A DNA stretch of 64,000 nucleotides from Neoceratodus forsteri (GCA_016271365.2 CM028132.1:1184559001-1184623000); one strand, 5' to 3'; counted from the stretch's first letter, positions 34,035 through 45,034 are shown. The notes: a model not told the origin generated them from the sequence alone. Program-made: numbers and translations.

Positions 34035-34564
34035 AAAATGTTACAAATAAAAAACTAAATGCATAAATATAATGCTACTGTGCAAAGTTGTGATTTTAAC
34101 TACTGTTTCATAACTGCCTCTGCTTGTACCTTCTCAGGTCGTGCCTGGAGACAGGCCTTTTTTTTGAAACCTGTAAACTTTATTGTAGACAAATTCATGA
34201 GGTACAGCATACAAAACGTGTATGAAACTTGAGTGTGAAAGGCACATTTTCTCACACAGAATGTGCAACAGCTGTAAGTGTCTCTACAGCCTAGAAACTC
34301 TTATGAAGTAACCAGTCTTTTCCTTTCTTTCCAGGTACTGCCCACGATATTCATACCTTTGCCTGTTGTGCCTATTATGTCCAGGGCTATTCATACAGCA
34401 GCCTAATGTTCTTCATTAATTAGCCCAATTTGTGTCTGCTAAGCAGGACCCATTGTATGTATGTAAAATAACATGTAACGCTAGGTGCGGAATTAAAAAA
34501 ACAAAACAAACCTAAGCGTTCAGTTGTAAAGTTTTTGTCTACTCACATATAATACAGTAATCAC
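34035..34564 (-). pseudogene. Possible retrocopy of an mRNA 3' UTR
   Basis: The only non-DIRS interval in the middle of the window. The minus strand holds AATAAA at 34184-34179, followed about 14 bases later by an A-run (34165-34158). This looks like a cleaved, polyadenylated transcript copied into DNA. The body to the right (to about 34400) is non-repetitive by eye, with no open frame, as expected of a 3' UTR. No clear target duplication. 34400-34564 holds nothing recognisable. Confidence 0.45.
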
Positions 34565-34586
34565 TGAATTTATCTACTTACTGTAA

Positions 34587-34800
34587 AGTACAGTTACGTA
34601 AGAACTTACTGTAACAGAAGTATTCACATATAGGACTGACCCACCAGGCTCCAGGACCCCACGGAAACATTTCTAGCTAGTAGTTTCTGGCGGGGGACCG
34701 GTCCCATGTCAGGTGACCGGTGTCATACATTGGTATAAAGGGGCGGTGCCCCACGCCCACCTTCCAGTTCTTTCACCAGGGGCCAAAAAGAGGTAAGACA
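34587..34800. repeat. DIRS D left inverted terminal repeat
   Basis: CACATATAGGACTGACCC...AGGACCCCACGG... with plus-strand TATAAAG at 34734-34740. Relative to G it lacks the AGATCTTC...CTTGCAG stretch near the tip: AACAGAAG is followed directly by TATTCACATATAGG. That is a small terminal deletion. Confidence 0.8.
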
Positions 34801-34889
34801 AGAGAGAAGAGGATAGTTCCCCTCTCGAAATGGAGCCAAAAGCTTAGGAGGATGGAGGGTGGGAGGCATGATTTACTGCAAGAGCTCTC

Positions 34890-34985
34890 TCTAAGATCTA
34901 CTGTTACGTAAGTTCTCACGAATTGTACTATCTTCAAGAGGGCTCTTGCAGTAGTTCACATATAGGCTGAGTCCCAAGCAGTCTG
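34890..34985. repeat. DIRS D internal complementary region
   Basis: AGATCTACTGTTACGTAAGTTC..., then TACTATCTTCAAGAGGGCTCTTGCAGTAG. On the minus strand this is right tip GAAGAT joined to left tip AGTACAATTCG. It has CGTAAGT at 34907-34913; one G of the family GGTAAGT is missing. Confidence 0.85.
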
Positions 34986-34989
34986 GAAC

Positions 34990-36130
34990 AAGGAAAAGTA
35001 CTCTAAAGGAGGACAGATATCCATAGCATGGAACCTCAGACTGAACGGGCTCACAAAGGAGACCTTGGAGCACAGCCAACCCAAAGCCTGCTCTAATGGC
35101 GAGAGGCAATGTCCAGACTGTAGTGTTTTATAAAAGTATGGACAGAAGTCCAAGTTGCGGCTGCACAGATGTCTGCCGCTGACACATTCTTGAAACAAGC
35201 CACAAAGGCAGCTACTCCTCTGGTGGAGTGACCTCTGACTTGACCCGGCAGGGTCTTGTTGTACTTGTCATAACAGAAAGTGATGCCATGAACCAACCAT
35301 TTCGACAGGCATTGCTTAGAGACAGCACTGCCTTCCCTTTTGTAAGCAAAAGAGATGAAAAGCTGATCAGTTTTCTTGAGATCCTTAGTCTGAGTGGTGT
35401 AGTATCTCAGTATTCTGTGAACATCCAAAGTATGCAAGAGGTATTCCCCTTGATTTGAGTGTTGTATAAAGAAAGCGGGTAGCTCAATGGATTGATTCAG
35501 AGTAGATTCAGCCACCACCTTAGGGAGGAACTTAGGGTTGGTGCGCAGAGCCACCCGTTCCTTGTGAAAAATCAAGTACAGGATTTTACACATCAAGGCC
35601 TTAAGCTCGGAAATATGCCAAGCAAAAATAATGGCCATGAGGAAGAGTGTCTTCCAAGAAAGGAACTTTAAATCTGCTGTAGCTGCTGGCTTGAAGGGAG
35701 GCAGGGTAAGCTTCTCCAGAATGAAATTCAAGTCCCAAGGAGGGGCAGGAATGCGAATGGGGGGGGTCTCAAATGGAGAACCCCCATGAGGAAGGTCTTG
35801 GAGACTTCCAACTGAGCAAAAGTCCTGTCCCCAAAAGGAACATGGTAGGCTGAAATAGAGGCCATGTGGACCTTTAATGAGGAATGGCAGCGACCCAGGT
35901 CGAAGAGATGACGCATGTAGTCCAGGACTTTATTGGCTGGGCATGAGAAAGGTGCGAAATCTTCCGAAGAGGCCCAAATTGAAAACCATTTCCACTTCAT
36001 GGCGCAGGTGGACCTGGTGGAAGACTTTCTGGCCTCTACCAAGATGTCCGCTATGAGTGGAGACACTCTGAAGTGGGCTTTTGCTACATCTGCAGGAGCC
36101 ACGCATGTAAATTAAGGGATCTGAGACCTG
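34990..36130 (-). pseudogene. DIRS D tyrosine recombinase
   Basis: N-terminal part 36102-35728 (ADILVEARKSSTRSTCAMKWKWFSIW, HSSLKVHMASISAYHVPF). After a frameshift, 35731-35093 (212 codons) has LSWKTLFLMAIIFAWHISELKAL, where G has ITSARRISELQAL, so the first catalytic Arg is gone. RGHSTRGVAAFVA keeps HxxR, and FIKHYSLDIASR keeps Tyr. An extra base near 35098 causes early termination before AGFGLAVLQGLL. Inactive. Confidence 0.88.
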
Positions 36131-37640
36131 AATGAACAAGGGTCCCCTGATCCTGGGTCAACAATCATTGCGACAGATGAAGAGGAAGTGGAGGTTCCTC
36201 TGAAAACTGTTGCAGAAGAGAGAACCAAACTTGACTGGGCCAGAAGGGAGCAATGAGAATCATTCGAGCTCCCTCCAAAATGAGTTTGTTCAGGACCCTC
36301 GGAATTAAAGGAAGAGGAGGGAAGGCATAAACTAATCTGTCCCTCCAAGCAAGAGAGAGCTGCCCCTGCCAAAAATCTCTCCCTCTGAGAGAGCGAAGCA
36401 AAAGGGGAGTTTTATGCTTTGAGAGAAATGAAGAGGTCTATCTGCAGTATGCCCCATCACTGAAAGATGTCATTTACGACTTCTTGCTCCAATTCTCATT
36501 CGTGGGAGTTGGCTGAAGAACGGCCGAGTCGATTCGCCAGCATGTTTTCCACTCCCAGAACGTGAATTGCGGTCAAGTGAAGGTGATGCTGGGTTGCCCA
36601 AAGTCAGACCCTCATTGCTTCCCAGCATAGAGGGTAGGAAAGTGTTCCTCCCTGCTTATTTAGATACCAGACTATGCACATGTCTGTTTGTACGAGGAGA
36701 TGACCGGGAAGGATAAAGGAGTGAAGAGCCTGAAGGGTGTAAAGAACTGCTCTCAGTTCAAGCACATTTATGTGCAGGTTTTGTTTGAACTGTGTCCAGC
36801 TGCCCTGAGTCTTGTGAGACCCGAGATGGGCTCCCCAGCCTTCTCCTGAGGTATCTGTACTCAACATCTGGGAGCGGGGTTTGATACTGAAGTGAACTCC
36901 CACGCATAGGTTCTCCTGTACCATCCACCACTGCAAATCCCTGATCATGGGATCAGAAACTAGCACCTCTTGGTCTAGATTGTCCAGGGTTTGGTCCCAT
37001 TGAGACTGAAGCGTCCATTGAGAGATCCTCATATGGAGCTGCGAGCGTGGGACTGTCAGAATGGCAGCCGCCATTAGCCCGAGGAGGTGAAGGACTGACC
37101 TGGCTCTGACCCTCGTAGCAGACAGGCCTGCATCTGAAGGGTGTCCACCCTGTCTGGAGGCAAAAAGGCTTTGCCGCTGGTCGTGTCCAGAATCGCTCCT
37201 ACAAACTGGAGGCGTTGGCAACGGATCAAATGGGACTTTGCCTGGTTGATGGTGATACCCAGGCTGGTGAAAACCTGCAGGGTAAGGGAAAGGGAGTGCA
37301 GGAGTTCCTCCCTGGATGGGGCTGCCAGGAGCCAATCATCCAGGTATGGGAATACCTGAACTCCCTGGGTATGCAGGTGGGCCGCTACCACAGACAGGCA
37401 TTTGCTAAACACTCGGGGTACCCAGAAAAGACCAAACGGGAGGGCCTTGAATTGGTAATGGTCCCCTTGAAAGCAAAAATGAAGGAATCTGCGGTGGGAA
37501 GAGCATATGGGGATATGCAGGTAGGCATCCTGCATGTCCAAAGCACACAGCCACTGTCCCTGCCGAAGAAGAGGTAGAAGGCTCTACAAAGAGAGCATTC
37601 TGAAGCGTTTGTACTCCACGAACATGTTCAGGGAACTGAG
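36131..37640 (-). pseudogene. DIRS D RT-RNase H
   Basis: RT at 37541-37074: LDMQDAYLHIPICSSHRRFLHF, FSKCLSVVAAHL, catalytic FPYLDDWLLAAPS. Connection and RNase H at 37335-36604: LSTDTSGEGWGAHLG, NVLELRAVLYTL, YLNKQGGTLSYPL. C-terminal block 36401-36165: FWQGQLSLAWRDRLVYAFPPLPLI and LIAPFWPSQVWF. The QTDN box reads QTDMC after a small deletion. Frameshifts at about 37200 and 36600. Confidence 0.88.
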
Positions 37641-37642
37641 GT

Positions 37643-40460
37643 CTAGGATAGGGGTGGTCTTTGGGGTGGTTTCTGAAGAAACTCTATTGAGTGTCCTGCT
37701 GATATCAACTGGAGAACCCAAGCATCTGACGTTATCCTCTCCCAACCCCGCAGATGGAAGGAGAATCTCCCTCCTACCGGTTCCTCTGGAACCTCCAGAG
37801 GCAGTGAGAGAGGTGGGGAGTCAGAAGGTGTGGTGCAGCGGAGCAGCTGAGGCTCCCGCGGCTTTTTTGCTGGGGGGAAGTCTTGGTTGCTGGAGGGGCC
37901 CAACGTTTGTTGGCCCATTTGCTCTGTGGTTTTGGTTTTTGTCGGTTCCTTCTATGAAAAGGACGCCGCTGCCCTTGAGAGGGCCTGTACATAGAGTCGA
38001 CAGACTTGAGTGCAGTGCCCTTCTCCTGCAGGTCGGTGGTGATGACCTTGACATCACCCCCAAACAGCACCGAACCCCTGAAGGGAGCATCCTGGATTGC
38101 AGATTGCACTTCAGGAACCAACTCTGACATGTGGAGAGAGGCATGACACTGTAGGCCTACAGCGAAGGCCGAGCTCCTTCCAGCTGTGTCCACTGCATTG
38201 TAGGTGGCACAAAGCATGTGCCGACTGGCCAAATGAGCAGAACGGACAAGATCCGCCACTTCCTGCTTAGTCTGCAACTCATGAAGGGAGTCCAATTTAG
38301 ATTCCACCTGACTAAGGATGGTCTTTTGAAAATCCTCCATATGTGCCACATACTGTACTTCAGGGCCCTAATACCCAGGGTCGGAGAGGAATAGATCTTC
38401 TTCCCGTATTGGTCCAGAAGCCGTGATTTCTTGTCAGGCGGGGACGAGCTGAGGTGTTTCAGGTTAGCGGAACGGCCGTGAGCAGCACTGATGACGGCTG
38501 AATCCGCCTTTGGGTGTAGGCTTAAGAAATCTACGCCCTCAGGAGCCTGATACAGCCGGTCCGCCTTCCTCAAAAGGGCGGCTAACGCTGAAGGTTACTT
38601 CCAAATAGTGGAAACAAGGTCTGCGTGAGGCTCTATCCAGGGTAGAATCAGCGTTAGGAGCAGTCTCGGGCAGATCCTGATGAGCAATGAGTTTTTTACG
38701 CTGTGGGTCTGGCTGCAGTGATTGCCACTGATGGACCTCCTGGATTTTCCTAAGGTAATTCCAGAAAGGAGGGAACCTCTGGAGGGGTCTTTGGAGGGGT
38801 CCTCGGCCTGGGGCGATCTGGAGTATGTGGCTCATCATCAGGATCAGAGCGTCCAGTCTCCAAGTCCGAGGTAGACATATCTGATGATAAAGATGAAGAC
38901 TCCTCCCTATGAGGGGGAGGGATGGCCCCTTTGGGGAGTTCCCTGGGGCACGTGTCTCCCCTCCCCAGGTGCCAGAGGGCTCTCCCCTGGTGTCCGGTAG
39001 GGGGAAGGGAGTCTCGCATCTGCGACGTAGGGGATCCTGTATAGGGTCCAGCATCGGTAGGCGACTCTCGACCTCCCTAGTGAGCCGAGCCTTGGCCTCA
39101 GCCCACCAGGAGGCCAGTGTCTCCTTCAGATCTGCCGGTGGCTGAGGAGTGGGCAGCGGGAGTGCAGGAGGGGGATATGGATATTGAGGATATCCATAAA
39201 AGGAGTATCCATAACCTGACGGCAGAAAACCCAGCGTTGGGTATTGGGGCAGCGGCTACTGCAGCGTCGGATATTGTGACGTCGGGTACTGAGGCACCGG
39301 ATATTGCGGAGCTGGGTAATGCGACATCAGATATGGCAGTGTCGGATACCCAGGTGCCAGGGGCTCTGATGGAGCAGAGGGACCTTGCAAAGGCCAAGCT
39401 AGCGGGCCAGGCGGTGGTAATGCTGGCCCCGCGGGCGTTGGGCCCGGTGTGGGTATGCCTTCCGAAGGACCTAACGGCAATTGGATGTCAGATGGTGTCG
39501 GGTATGCTGGCGTCAGAGCCGGCGTCTGAGGGTCCGGCGTCAGGGTATCAGGTCCTGCAGGATGGTTCCCTGATGGCAGTGTCTCAGTGTCCTCCGCAAT
39601 GACCGGGGAAGAAGGATTATAATCCCTGGGGGTCAGCTGAGGAGATGCGGGGGCCTCAGAAGGCAACTTAGCATGCTGCAGAGAGTCTGGGGCGTCGGAC
39701 TGTTCCACAGGGTCCGGCGCAGGCTTCTTGGCCAGGTGGGCATCAGTGGAACCGGCGTCCGACTTATCGGTTGAATCTGGGAGGTCGCCGGAGGAGCCGA
39801 TATCCGACTTATCGGCCGCGCTGGAGATGTGGCCTTGTCAGGCAGAGGTTTGACTGGACGCTCCCCCGAAGGGATAAGTGTCTTAGCAGCCTTGTCTGGG
39901 CAGGTGTCAGAGAGACAGACGTTCGACTTACCGGACTCACTCTGATCCGAAGGCCGTGTGGTAGAAGCAACCTTCATGGAAGTGGAGGCCTCCTTTTCCC
40001 TGGAGGCTCCTGCAGGGCTCAAACGCAAGCCAGACGGAAGGGTCGACACCTTCTTGGTCACCACCACGATGGCCGTCGTGGAGCAATCCCCTGGAGGGGA
40101 TGTTACCCGTGCCATGACTGCCAGAGTTGCGCTGCTGTGGAAGCCGCTTCTCGCTCCCAGTGCTTCTTGTCACGCTTCTTGTGACCTTCGGGGGAAGTGG
40201 ACACCTGTCTGAGTTTCTTTAGCTCTTTTTCCATCGAGGCCATCTTTTTCTTGAGGATATGGGCTTCCAGGGACTGTTGCCTTCTTTTGCAGGTAGTGGA
40301 GTTAAACTTCCGGCAGTGCTGGCACTTCTCCATGGGGTGGTCTGGGCCCAGACAGAAGAGGCACAAGGAGTGGCTATCCCTAAGTGGTAGCTGGGAACCA
40401 CACGAGTCGCACTTATTTTTATGCGATTCGGAAGGCGTCAGGGATGATATACACAGCAAA
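37643..40460 (-). pseudogene. DIRS D gag
   Basis: The N-terminus at 40459-40103 is a zinc-like cluster, CDSCG...DSHSLCLFCLGPDHPMEKCQHC, followed by a coiled-coil-like HILKKKMASMEKELKKLRQ. The middle (39710-38540) is Pro/Tyr-rich with tandem YP motifs. The C-terminus at 38573-37774 has SRLLDQYGKKIYSSPTLGIRALKY, and LVPEVQSAIQDAPFRGSVLFGGDV. Several frameshifts. This is the most complete gag layout of the B/D/G family in the window. Confidence 0.85.
39180..39370 (-). repeat. Tandem Tyr-Pro codon repeat in DIRS D gag
   Basis: Imperfect units of about 15-18 bp built on the core TACC/TATCC. The minus strand reads QYP-x-x units (HYPAPQYPVPQYPTSQYPTLQ near 39315-39256, then more YP units to the left). 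This looks like a slippage-grown minisatellite inside the gag linker. Confidence 0.7.
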
Positions 40461-40554
40461 TCGGGTTAAATTCAAGAAAAATAGGTAAATTAGGTTGAAA
40501 AGTTCGAGAACTAATGGACTGACGAAAGACTGATGAATGCTGAACTCTACCACG

Positions 40555-40754
40555 AGGAACTTTCACAAGCTGACGGCGGGAAAGAACTGGAAGGGGGGCG
40601 AGGGGGACCACCCTTTATACCGACATCGTGATGACACGGTCACCTGATGTAAGGCGGTCCGCCAGAAACTGCTAGCTATAAATTGGTAGTCCTGATGCTC
40701 TACGGTCAGTCCTATATGTGAATCCCTACTGCAAGAGCCCTCTCGAAGTAAGAT
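40555..40754. repeat. DIRS D right inverted terminal repeat
   Basis: Complement of 34587-34800. Minus-strand TATAAAG at 40619-40613, upstream of gag, is the likely sense promoter. Ends ...CTGCAAGAGCCCTCTCGAAGTAAGAT. Confidence 0.85.
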
Positions 40755-40960
40755 CAGCAGATCTTCGAGAGAATCACTTTCATCAAGCCAGACCATTGGA
40801 ACTTATAGCCACCAGGCACTAGGACCACATGAAAACTTTTGCAAGCAGTCAGCTGGGGTCACCCACAACAATGTCAGATGTCAGCATATACTACATAAAA
40901 TGTGGGCAGGCCCTCCTCTCCTCAGTTCCCTGTCGGAGATCATGCTCAGAGGACCTCCTT
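40755..40960. repeat. DIRS E left inverted terminal repeat (main part)
   Basis: AGATCTTCGAGAGAATCACTTTCATCAAGCC...TTGGAACTTATAG...CACTAGGA is the complement of 60040-60113. Its first ~22 bases lie left of D at about 34565-34586. Confidence 0.85.
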
Positions 40961-41107
40961 CTAGGGAACCAGAAGAGATCTCAGCCCTCCACCTACCAGG
41001 TAAGACAGGGCTAGGAAAATTTAGTAAGACAGCAGCACAAGAATCCTTTGTCACAACCCCTAAGGGGGAAGGAGGGTGGGACGGCATGGCCTAATAACAG
41101 ATTCTCT

Positions 41108-41195
41108 TACAGATCTACTGTTACGGTAAGTACGTAGCTGTTCTATTTTCTCTGAGGATCTCTCTTTCATTAGGCTGCACCTTTGGAATGAGTTC
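41108..41195. repeat. DIRS E internal complementary region
   Basis: CAGATCTACTGTTACGGTAAGTACGTAGCTGTTCT joined to CTGAGGATCTCTCTTTCATTAGGC...TTGGAA. On the minus strand it is right tip plus left tip. GGTAAGT at 41125-41131. Confidence 0.83.
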
Positions 41196-41239
41196 CAAGC
41201 AGCATCAAAAGCTAACAGTCTGGGCAGCTGGAGCCTATA

Positions 41240-41805
41240 AGGCTTATGACAGTAGGCCTTGTAGCACAGCTAGGTCAAACCCTGCTTGTCTACGAGAGAC
41301 ATTGTCCAGACTGTAGCGTTTAGTGTAGGTGCAGACAGATCTCTGCAACAGAAAAAATCTGTAAACAAACAGAGGTGACCATGCCTCTGGTGGAATGACC
41401 ATGAACCACACCAGGAGTTTGTTACCGTACTTCCTGTAAAAAAAGCACAATACAGTTTGCTAGCCATTTGGACAAGTATTGTTTAGAAAATGGGGTGCTC
41501 TTTTTCCCCAGGGACGAACAAAAACTGTGAAGACTCTGCAGTCCTTTGTATGGTGTGTATAGTACCAGGGTATTCTATGCACATCTAAAGAATACAGTAA
41601 TGCTTTCCCTGGATTGGCATGCTATGGATAATACACTGGCAGGTGGATGGTTTGATCTGAAGTAAACTTGGATGCCATCTTTGGGAGAAATTTAGGATTA
41701 GTATGCAAAGACTCCCGGTCTCTGTGAAAAAAATCAAATAAGGAGGTTCACACATTGGAGCCTACAGCTCTAGAATCATTCAAGCAGAAGTGATTGCAAC
41801 TAAAA
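41240..41805 (-). pseudogene. DIRS E tyrosine recombinase, C-terminal half
   Basis: Degenerate YR from GFDLAVLQGLLS-like codons at 41250, through TFTKRYSLDNVSRRQ-like (41300) and the HSTR-equivalent region near 41395, to LHTLDVHR-like text near 41590. Stops and indels throughout. Split at 41805 by F and continued at 47747. Confidence 0.7.
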
Positions 41806-41970
41806 AAACAGGTTACTCACCTGTAACAGTAGTTCTAGGAGTGGTATATGTTGTTCATCCACACTGTCTGGCATTGTCCCTTTCCCCTTTAAATCTTGCC
41901 GGAAGTTTTCAAGCTGGCTCCTCCCACCCGGGTGGTAAATACCTCGGCTCCGCCCCATGATGCCAGATCT
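41806..41970. repeat. DIRS F left inverted terminal repeat
   Basis: GTTGTTCATCCACACTGTCTGGCATTGTCCC...CTCCTCCCACCCGGGTGGTAAATACCTCGGCTCCGCCCCATGA, complementary to 47610-47746. No TATAAA; GC-box-like CCGCCCC instead. Confidence 0.9.
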
Positions 41971-42044
41971 AGCCCGCTGAAAGCCAGGTTGTGCACCTTA
42001 AGCCGAGGAGGTCGGGTGGGTGCGTGTGGATGAACAACATATAC

Positions 42045-42125
42045 CACTCCTAGAACTACTGTTACAGGTGAGTAACCTGTTTTTCTAGGAGCTTGGATAT
42101 GTTGTTCATCCACACTGTCTGGCAG
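42045..42125. repeat. DIRS F internal complementary region
   Basis: CCTAGAACTACTGTTACAGGTGAGTAACCTGTTTTTCTAGGAGC..GGATATGTTG. On the minus strand it is the right tip (CAACATATCC..GCTCCTAGAA) fused to the left tip (AAACAGGTTACTCACC). GGTGAGT at 42067-42073. Confidence 0.9.
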
Positions 42126-42170
42126 ACTCCTAGCAGTTCTCCGGGAAGAGGGAGGCAAGGCGCACACCTC

Positions 42171-43628
42171 CTACTTAGCAAAAAGAGATTGGAGAACCGA
42201 GGCCCCAAAACCAGCATCACGTCGTGACTCAAGGTCGATGTGGTAATGGGTAATGAAGGTGTTCACTGACTTCCAGGTAGCAGCCCGACAGATTTCCTGG
42301 ATAGGGATGTCCCTGGAAGCAGCCACCGAAGCAGCAGTATGCCGGGTAGAATGAGCTCTTATCCCTCTGGGAGGCTCATTGCCCGCCAATTCATAACACA
42401 GACTTATGCATGACGTAATCCATCTTGCAATAGTCCGCTTGGCTGCAGGTCTGCCAGAAGCGGCTTCAGCGTAGGTGACAAACAGCTGGCGAACCTCTCC
42501 CGGAATTTCCGCCATCCTCTCCTTATAGTAGGAGAGAGCACGCCTGAGGTCCAGAGTATGGAGCCTGTACTCGGCATCCGAGGTGTAGTTAGGGTAATAT
42601 ACCGGCAGAGTCAACACCTGGTTGAGGTGAAACTCTGACACCACCTTCGGAAGGAATTTCAGGTGGGGATGCAGGACAACTTTGTCCCTGTGAAAGACCA
42701 GATAAGGGGAGTCCACCGAAAGCTCCTGGAGCTCCTCTGTCCTTCTGGCTGACGTGATAGCCACCAGGAAGGCAGTCTTCCATGACAAGTGCGAGAGCTC
42801 ACACTTCTGCATGGGTTCGAATGGCTTGCTCATGAGCTTTGCCAAAACCAGCAAGAGATCCCACGGAGGTGGAGGTTCACGCACCGGAGGGGATACGTGA
42901 TCCAGGCCTTTGAAAAAGCGCCCGATCACCGTCTCCTGTGCCAATGTCAGCTGACCGGCCCGTGCCCAGTAAGCAGAGATGGCTGCCAGGTGCACCCTAA
43001 GGGTCGATGACCAAAGACCCCCTTTGGAGAGGGACCAAAGGTAGTCTAGAATGTTAGCCACAGAGCAGGATAAGGGGTCCAGGCTCTTTCCCTGACACCA
43101 AATGGAAAATCTTTTCCATTTGAAGGCATAACATTTCCTGGTCGATTCTTTTCGAGATGCTTCCACCATGGTGAAGACATCCTCAGAAAGACCCAGAGCC
43201 CGGAACTCTAGCCGCTCAGGAACCAGGCTGTGAGGTGCAGGGATTGAAGGTCCGAATGAAAGACCTTCACCTGGTTCAACGATATCAGGTCCGGGTGTGT
43301 ACAAAGCCGCTCCGGGGCCCTGCAGCTGAGGCTGAGGAGATCTGGATACCAGAACTGGCGTGGCCAATCTGGGGCTACCAGGATCACCTTCGCCTTGTCC
43401 CTCCTCACCTTGAATAACACCTTGTGGATCAAGGGAAATGGAGGAAAGGCGTGGAGGAGGCCTGGGGTCCATGGCCTTGAGAAGGCATCCCCCTGCAGCG
43501 AGCCCTGCTGAGGGGGGCGGGCATAGTACAGCCTCAGCTTGGTGTTCTCCCTGGAGGCAAACAGGTCCACCAACGGTTTGCCCCAACGGGAGAACAGATC
43601 GTAAGCTACCTCTGGATGGAGAGACCAC
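42171..43628 (-). CDS. DIRS F tyrosine recombinase, open frame
   Basis: 485 codons without a stop. The YR proper probably starts near residue 150 (ALGLSEDVFTMVEASRKESTRKCYAFKWKRFSIWC); the upstream codons overlap the RT-RH gene in another phase. Core-binding domain about 150-270. Catalytic domain: Arg in AITSARRTEEL (about residue 294), H-x-x-R in RAHSTRHTAA (about 427-430), Tyr in FITHYHIDL (about 461), C-terminus GASVLQSLFAK. All four catalytic residues are present. It would splice circular DIRS cDNA into the genome. The true start codon is unknown. Confidence 0.9.
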   Translation of the reverse strand: MVSPSRGSLRSVLPLGQTVGGPVCLQGEHQAEAVLCPPPSAGLAAGGCLLKAMDPRPPPRLSSISLDPQGVIQGEEGQGEGDPGSPRLATPVLVSRSPQPQLQGPGAALYTPGPDIVEPGEGLSFGPSIPAPHSLVPERLEFRALGLSEDVFTMVEASRKESTRKCYAFKWKRFSIWCQGKSLDPLSCSVANILDYLWSLSKGGLWSSTLRVHLAAISAYWARAGQLTLAQETVIGRFFKGLDHVSPPVREPPPPWDLLLVLAKLMSKPFEPMQKCELSHLSWKTAFLVAITSARRTEELQELSVDSPYLVFHRDKVVLHPHLKFLPKVVSEFHLNQVLTLPVYYPNYTSDAEYRLHTLDLRRALSYYKERMAEIPGEVRQLFVTYAEAASGRPAAKRTIARWITSCISLCYELAGNEPPRGIRAHSTRHTAASVAASRDIPIQEICRAATWKSVNTFITHYHIDLESRRDAGFGASVLQSLFAK

Positions 43629-45034
43629 TCGTGGGATGTCTGGCCTATGTGGCTGAGAGCATCGTCAGTTGGTTCAAGACTCCTGCCACATGGATGGCTA
43701 GGAGATCCGCCTCCAGCCGGCTGACGAAGGTCCAGATCTGGAGCGCATCCTTGCATAGCAGACGGGAGTGCGTGCCGCCCTGTTTGTTGAGGTAGTACAT
43801 GGTCATGATATTGTCTGTCCGGACTTGAACCACTTGACCCCGGAGCTGAGGAGCGAAAGCTGACAGGGCCAGTCTGACTGCTCTGAGCTCCAACAGGTTG
43901 ATGTGGCATTGGGACTCCTTGGGGGTCCAGAACCCGTGAGCTCTGTTGTCCCCCATGTGGGCTCCCCAGCCCATGAGTGAGGCGTCGGTCGTAAGGACGA
44001 CCGTTGGCTCGGGGCAGACAAATGGGATTCCTTCCTGCAGTTGACTCGGGACGGTCCACCATTGGAGAGCGTCCCACATCCTCTGGGTGACCGTGACCAG
44101 CTGGTCGAAGAGACCCTGACACTGAGACCACTGGGCGGCCAGTTCCCATTGAAGGGGGTGCATGTGTAGTCTGGCCCAGCGGACCACTGAGGTGCACACA
44201 GCCATGTAACCCAGGAGGCCCAGGAAGTCCCGGGCAGGGTGCAAGTGCCCGACCAGAAATGATTGGGCAAAGGAGGACAGAACCTCTGACCAGTCCACTG
44301 GGAGCTGAGCTCTGGCTTGACAAGAGTCGAGCTCTGCCCCGATGAAGCCCATCACCTGAGAAGGCACAAGTTCTGACTTGGCCTCATTGATTAGGAGGCC
44401 CAGGTGGGAGCAGGTTCGGAGGGTCAGGTCCCTGGACCTCTCCACCTCCTGAAGGGAGGAACCCGCCAGGAACCAGTCGTCTAGATAGGGGTAAATGCGA
44501 ACCCCTTGATGTCAGAGATGGCTGCCACCACTGGGATGCCATTTGGTGAAGACCCTTGGGGTCGGCGGACAGGCCGAATGGCATGGCTTGGAACTTGTAC
44601 AGGGTCCCTTCGACCCTGAATCGGAGGAACCGCTGATGGGATGGATGGATTGGGATGTGGTAGAATGCATCCTGAAGATCCAGTGTACAGAACCACATGT
44701 TTCGCTCCAGGGATGGTATGATCTGGTTCAGAGTTACCATCCGGAAGGTGCGAGACCTGAGATACTGATTCAGGTCGTGGAGATCTAGAATGGGGCGCCA
44801 ACCCACTGTCCGCTTGGGCACTAGGAAGTATCTGGAGATGAAGCCTGGGTCTGAAGGAGGATCCGGTACTGGAGCTACCGCCTCTTTGAGGAGGAGCTGA
44901 GCAATGTCGCCCCGAAGGGCCGACTGAGCGCCAACTGAGATCATTTCTTCCCGTGGGGCATGGGCCCGGCTGGGGGGGGGGGGTACTGCTCGAACTCTAG
45001 AGGCAGTCCCTGCCCGACCACTTCCAGAACCCAC
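43208..45034 (-). pseudogene. DIRS F RT-RNase H
   Basis: 45034-44384 has SRYFLVPKRTVGWRPILDLHDLN, LDLQDAFYHIPI and FQAMPFGLS, then a frameshift near 44560. The catalytic IYPYLDDWFLAG lies in the second frame (about 44500). 44445-43645 (266 codons) carries LINEAKSELVPSQ and RNase H with LTTDASLMGWGAHMG, NLLELRAVRLAL and VRTDNIMTMYYLNKQGGTHS. A second shift near 43665 moves to the frame with DALSHI and LFASRENTKLRLYY...LVAPDWPRQFWYPDLLSL, ending at 43208. Two frameshifts only. Confidence 0.9.

Larger units (their letters stand above)
34587..40754 (-). mobile_element. DIRS retrotransposon D, structurally complete
   Basis: 6168 bp. The left tip AGTACAGTTACG is at 34587. The right tip ...TCGAAGTAAGAT ends at 40754. 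It has ITRs, an ICR, gag, RT-RH and YR, all minus strand. Same family as B and G. It is inserted about 22 bp inside the left end of E without target duplication. Frames carry several frameshifts, so it is dead but young compared with A, A2 and E. Confidence 0.94.
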
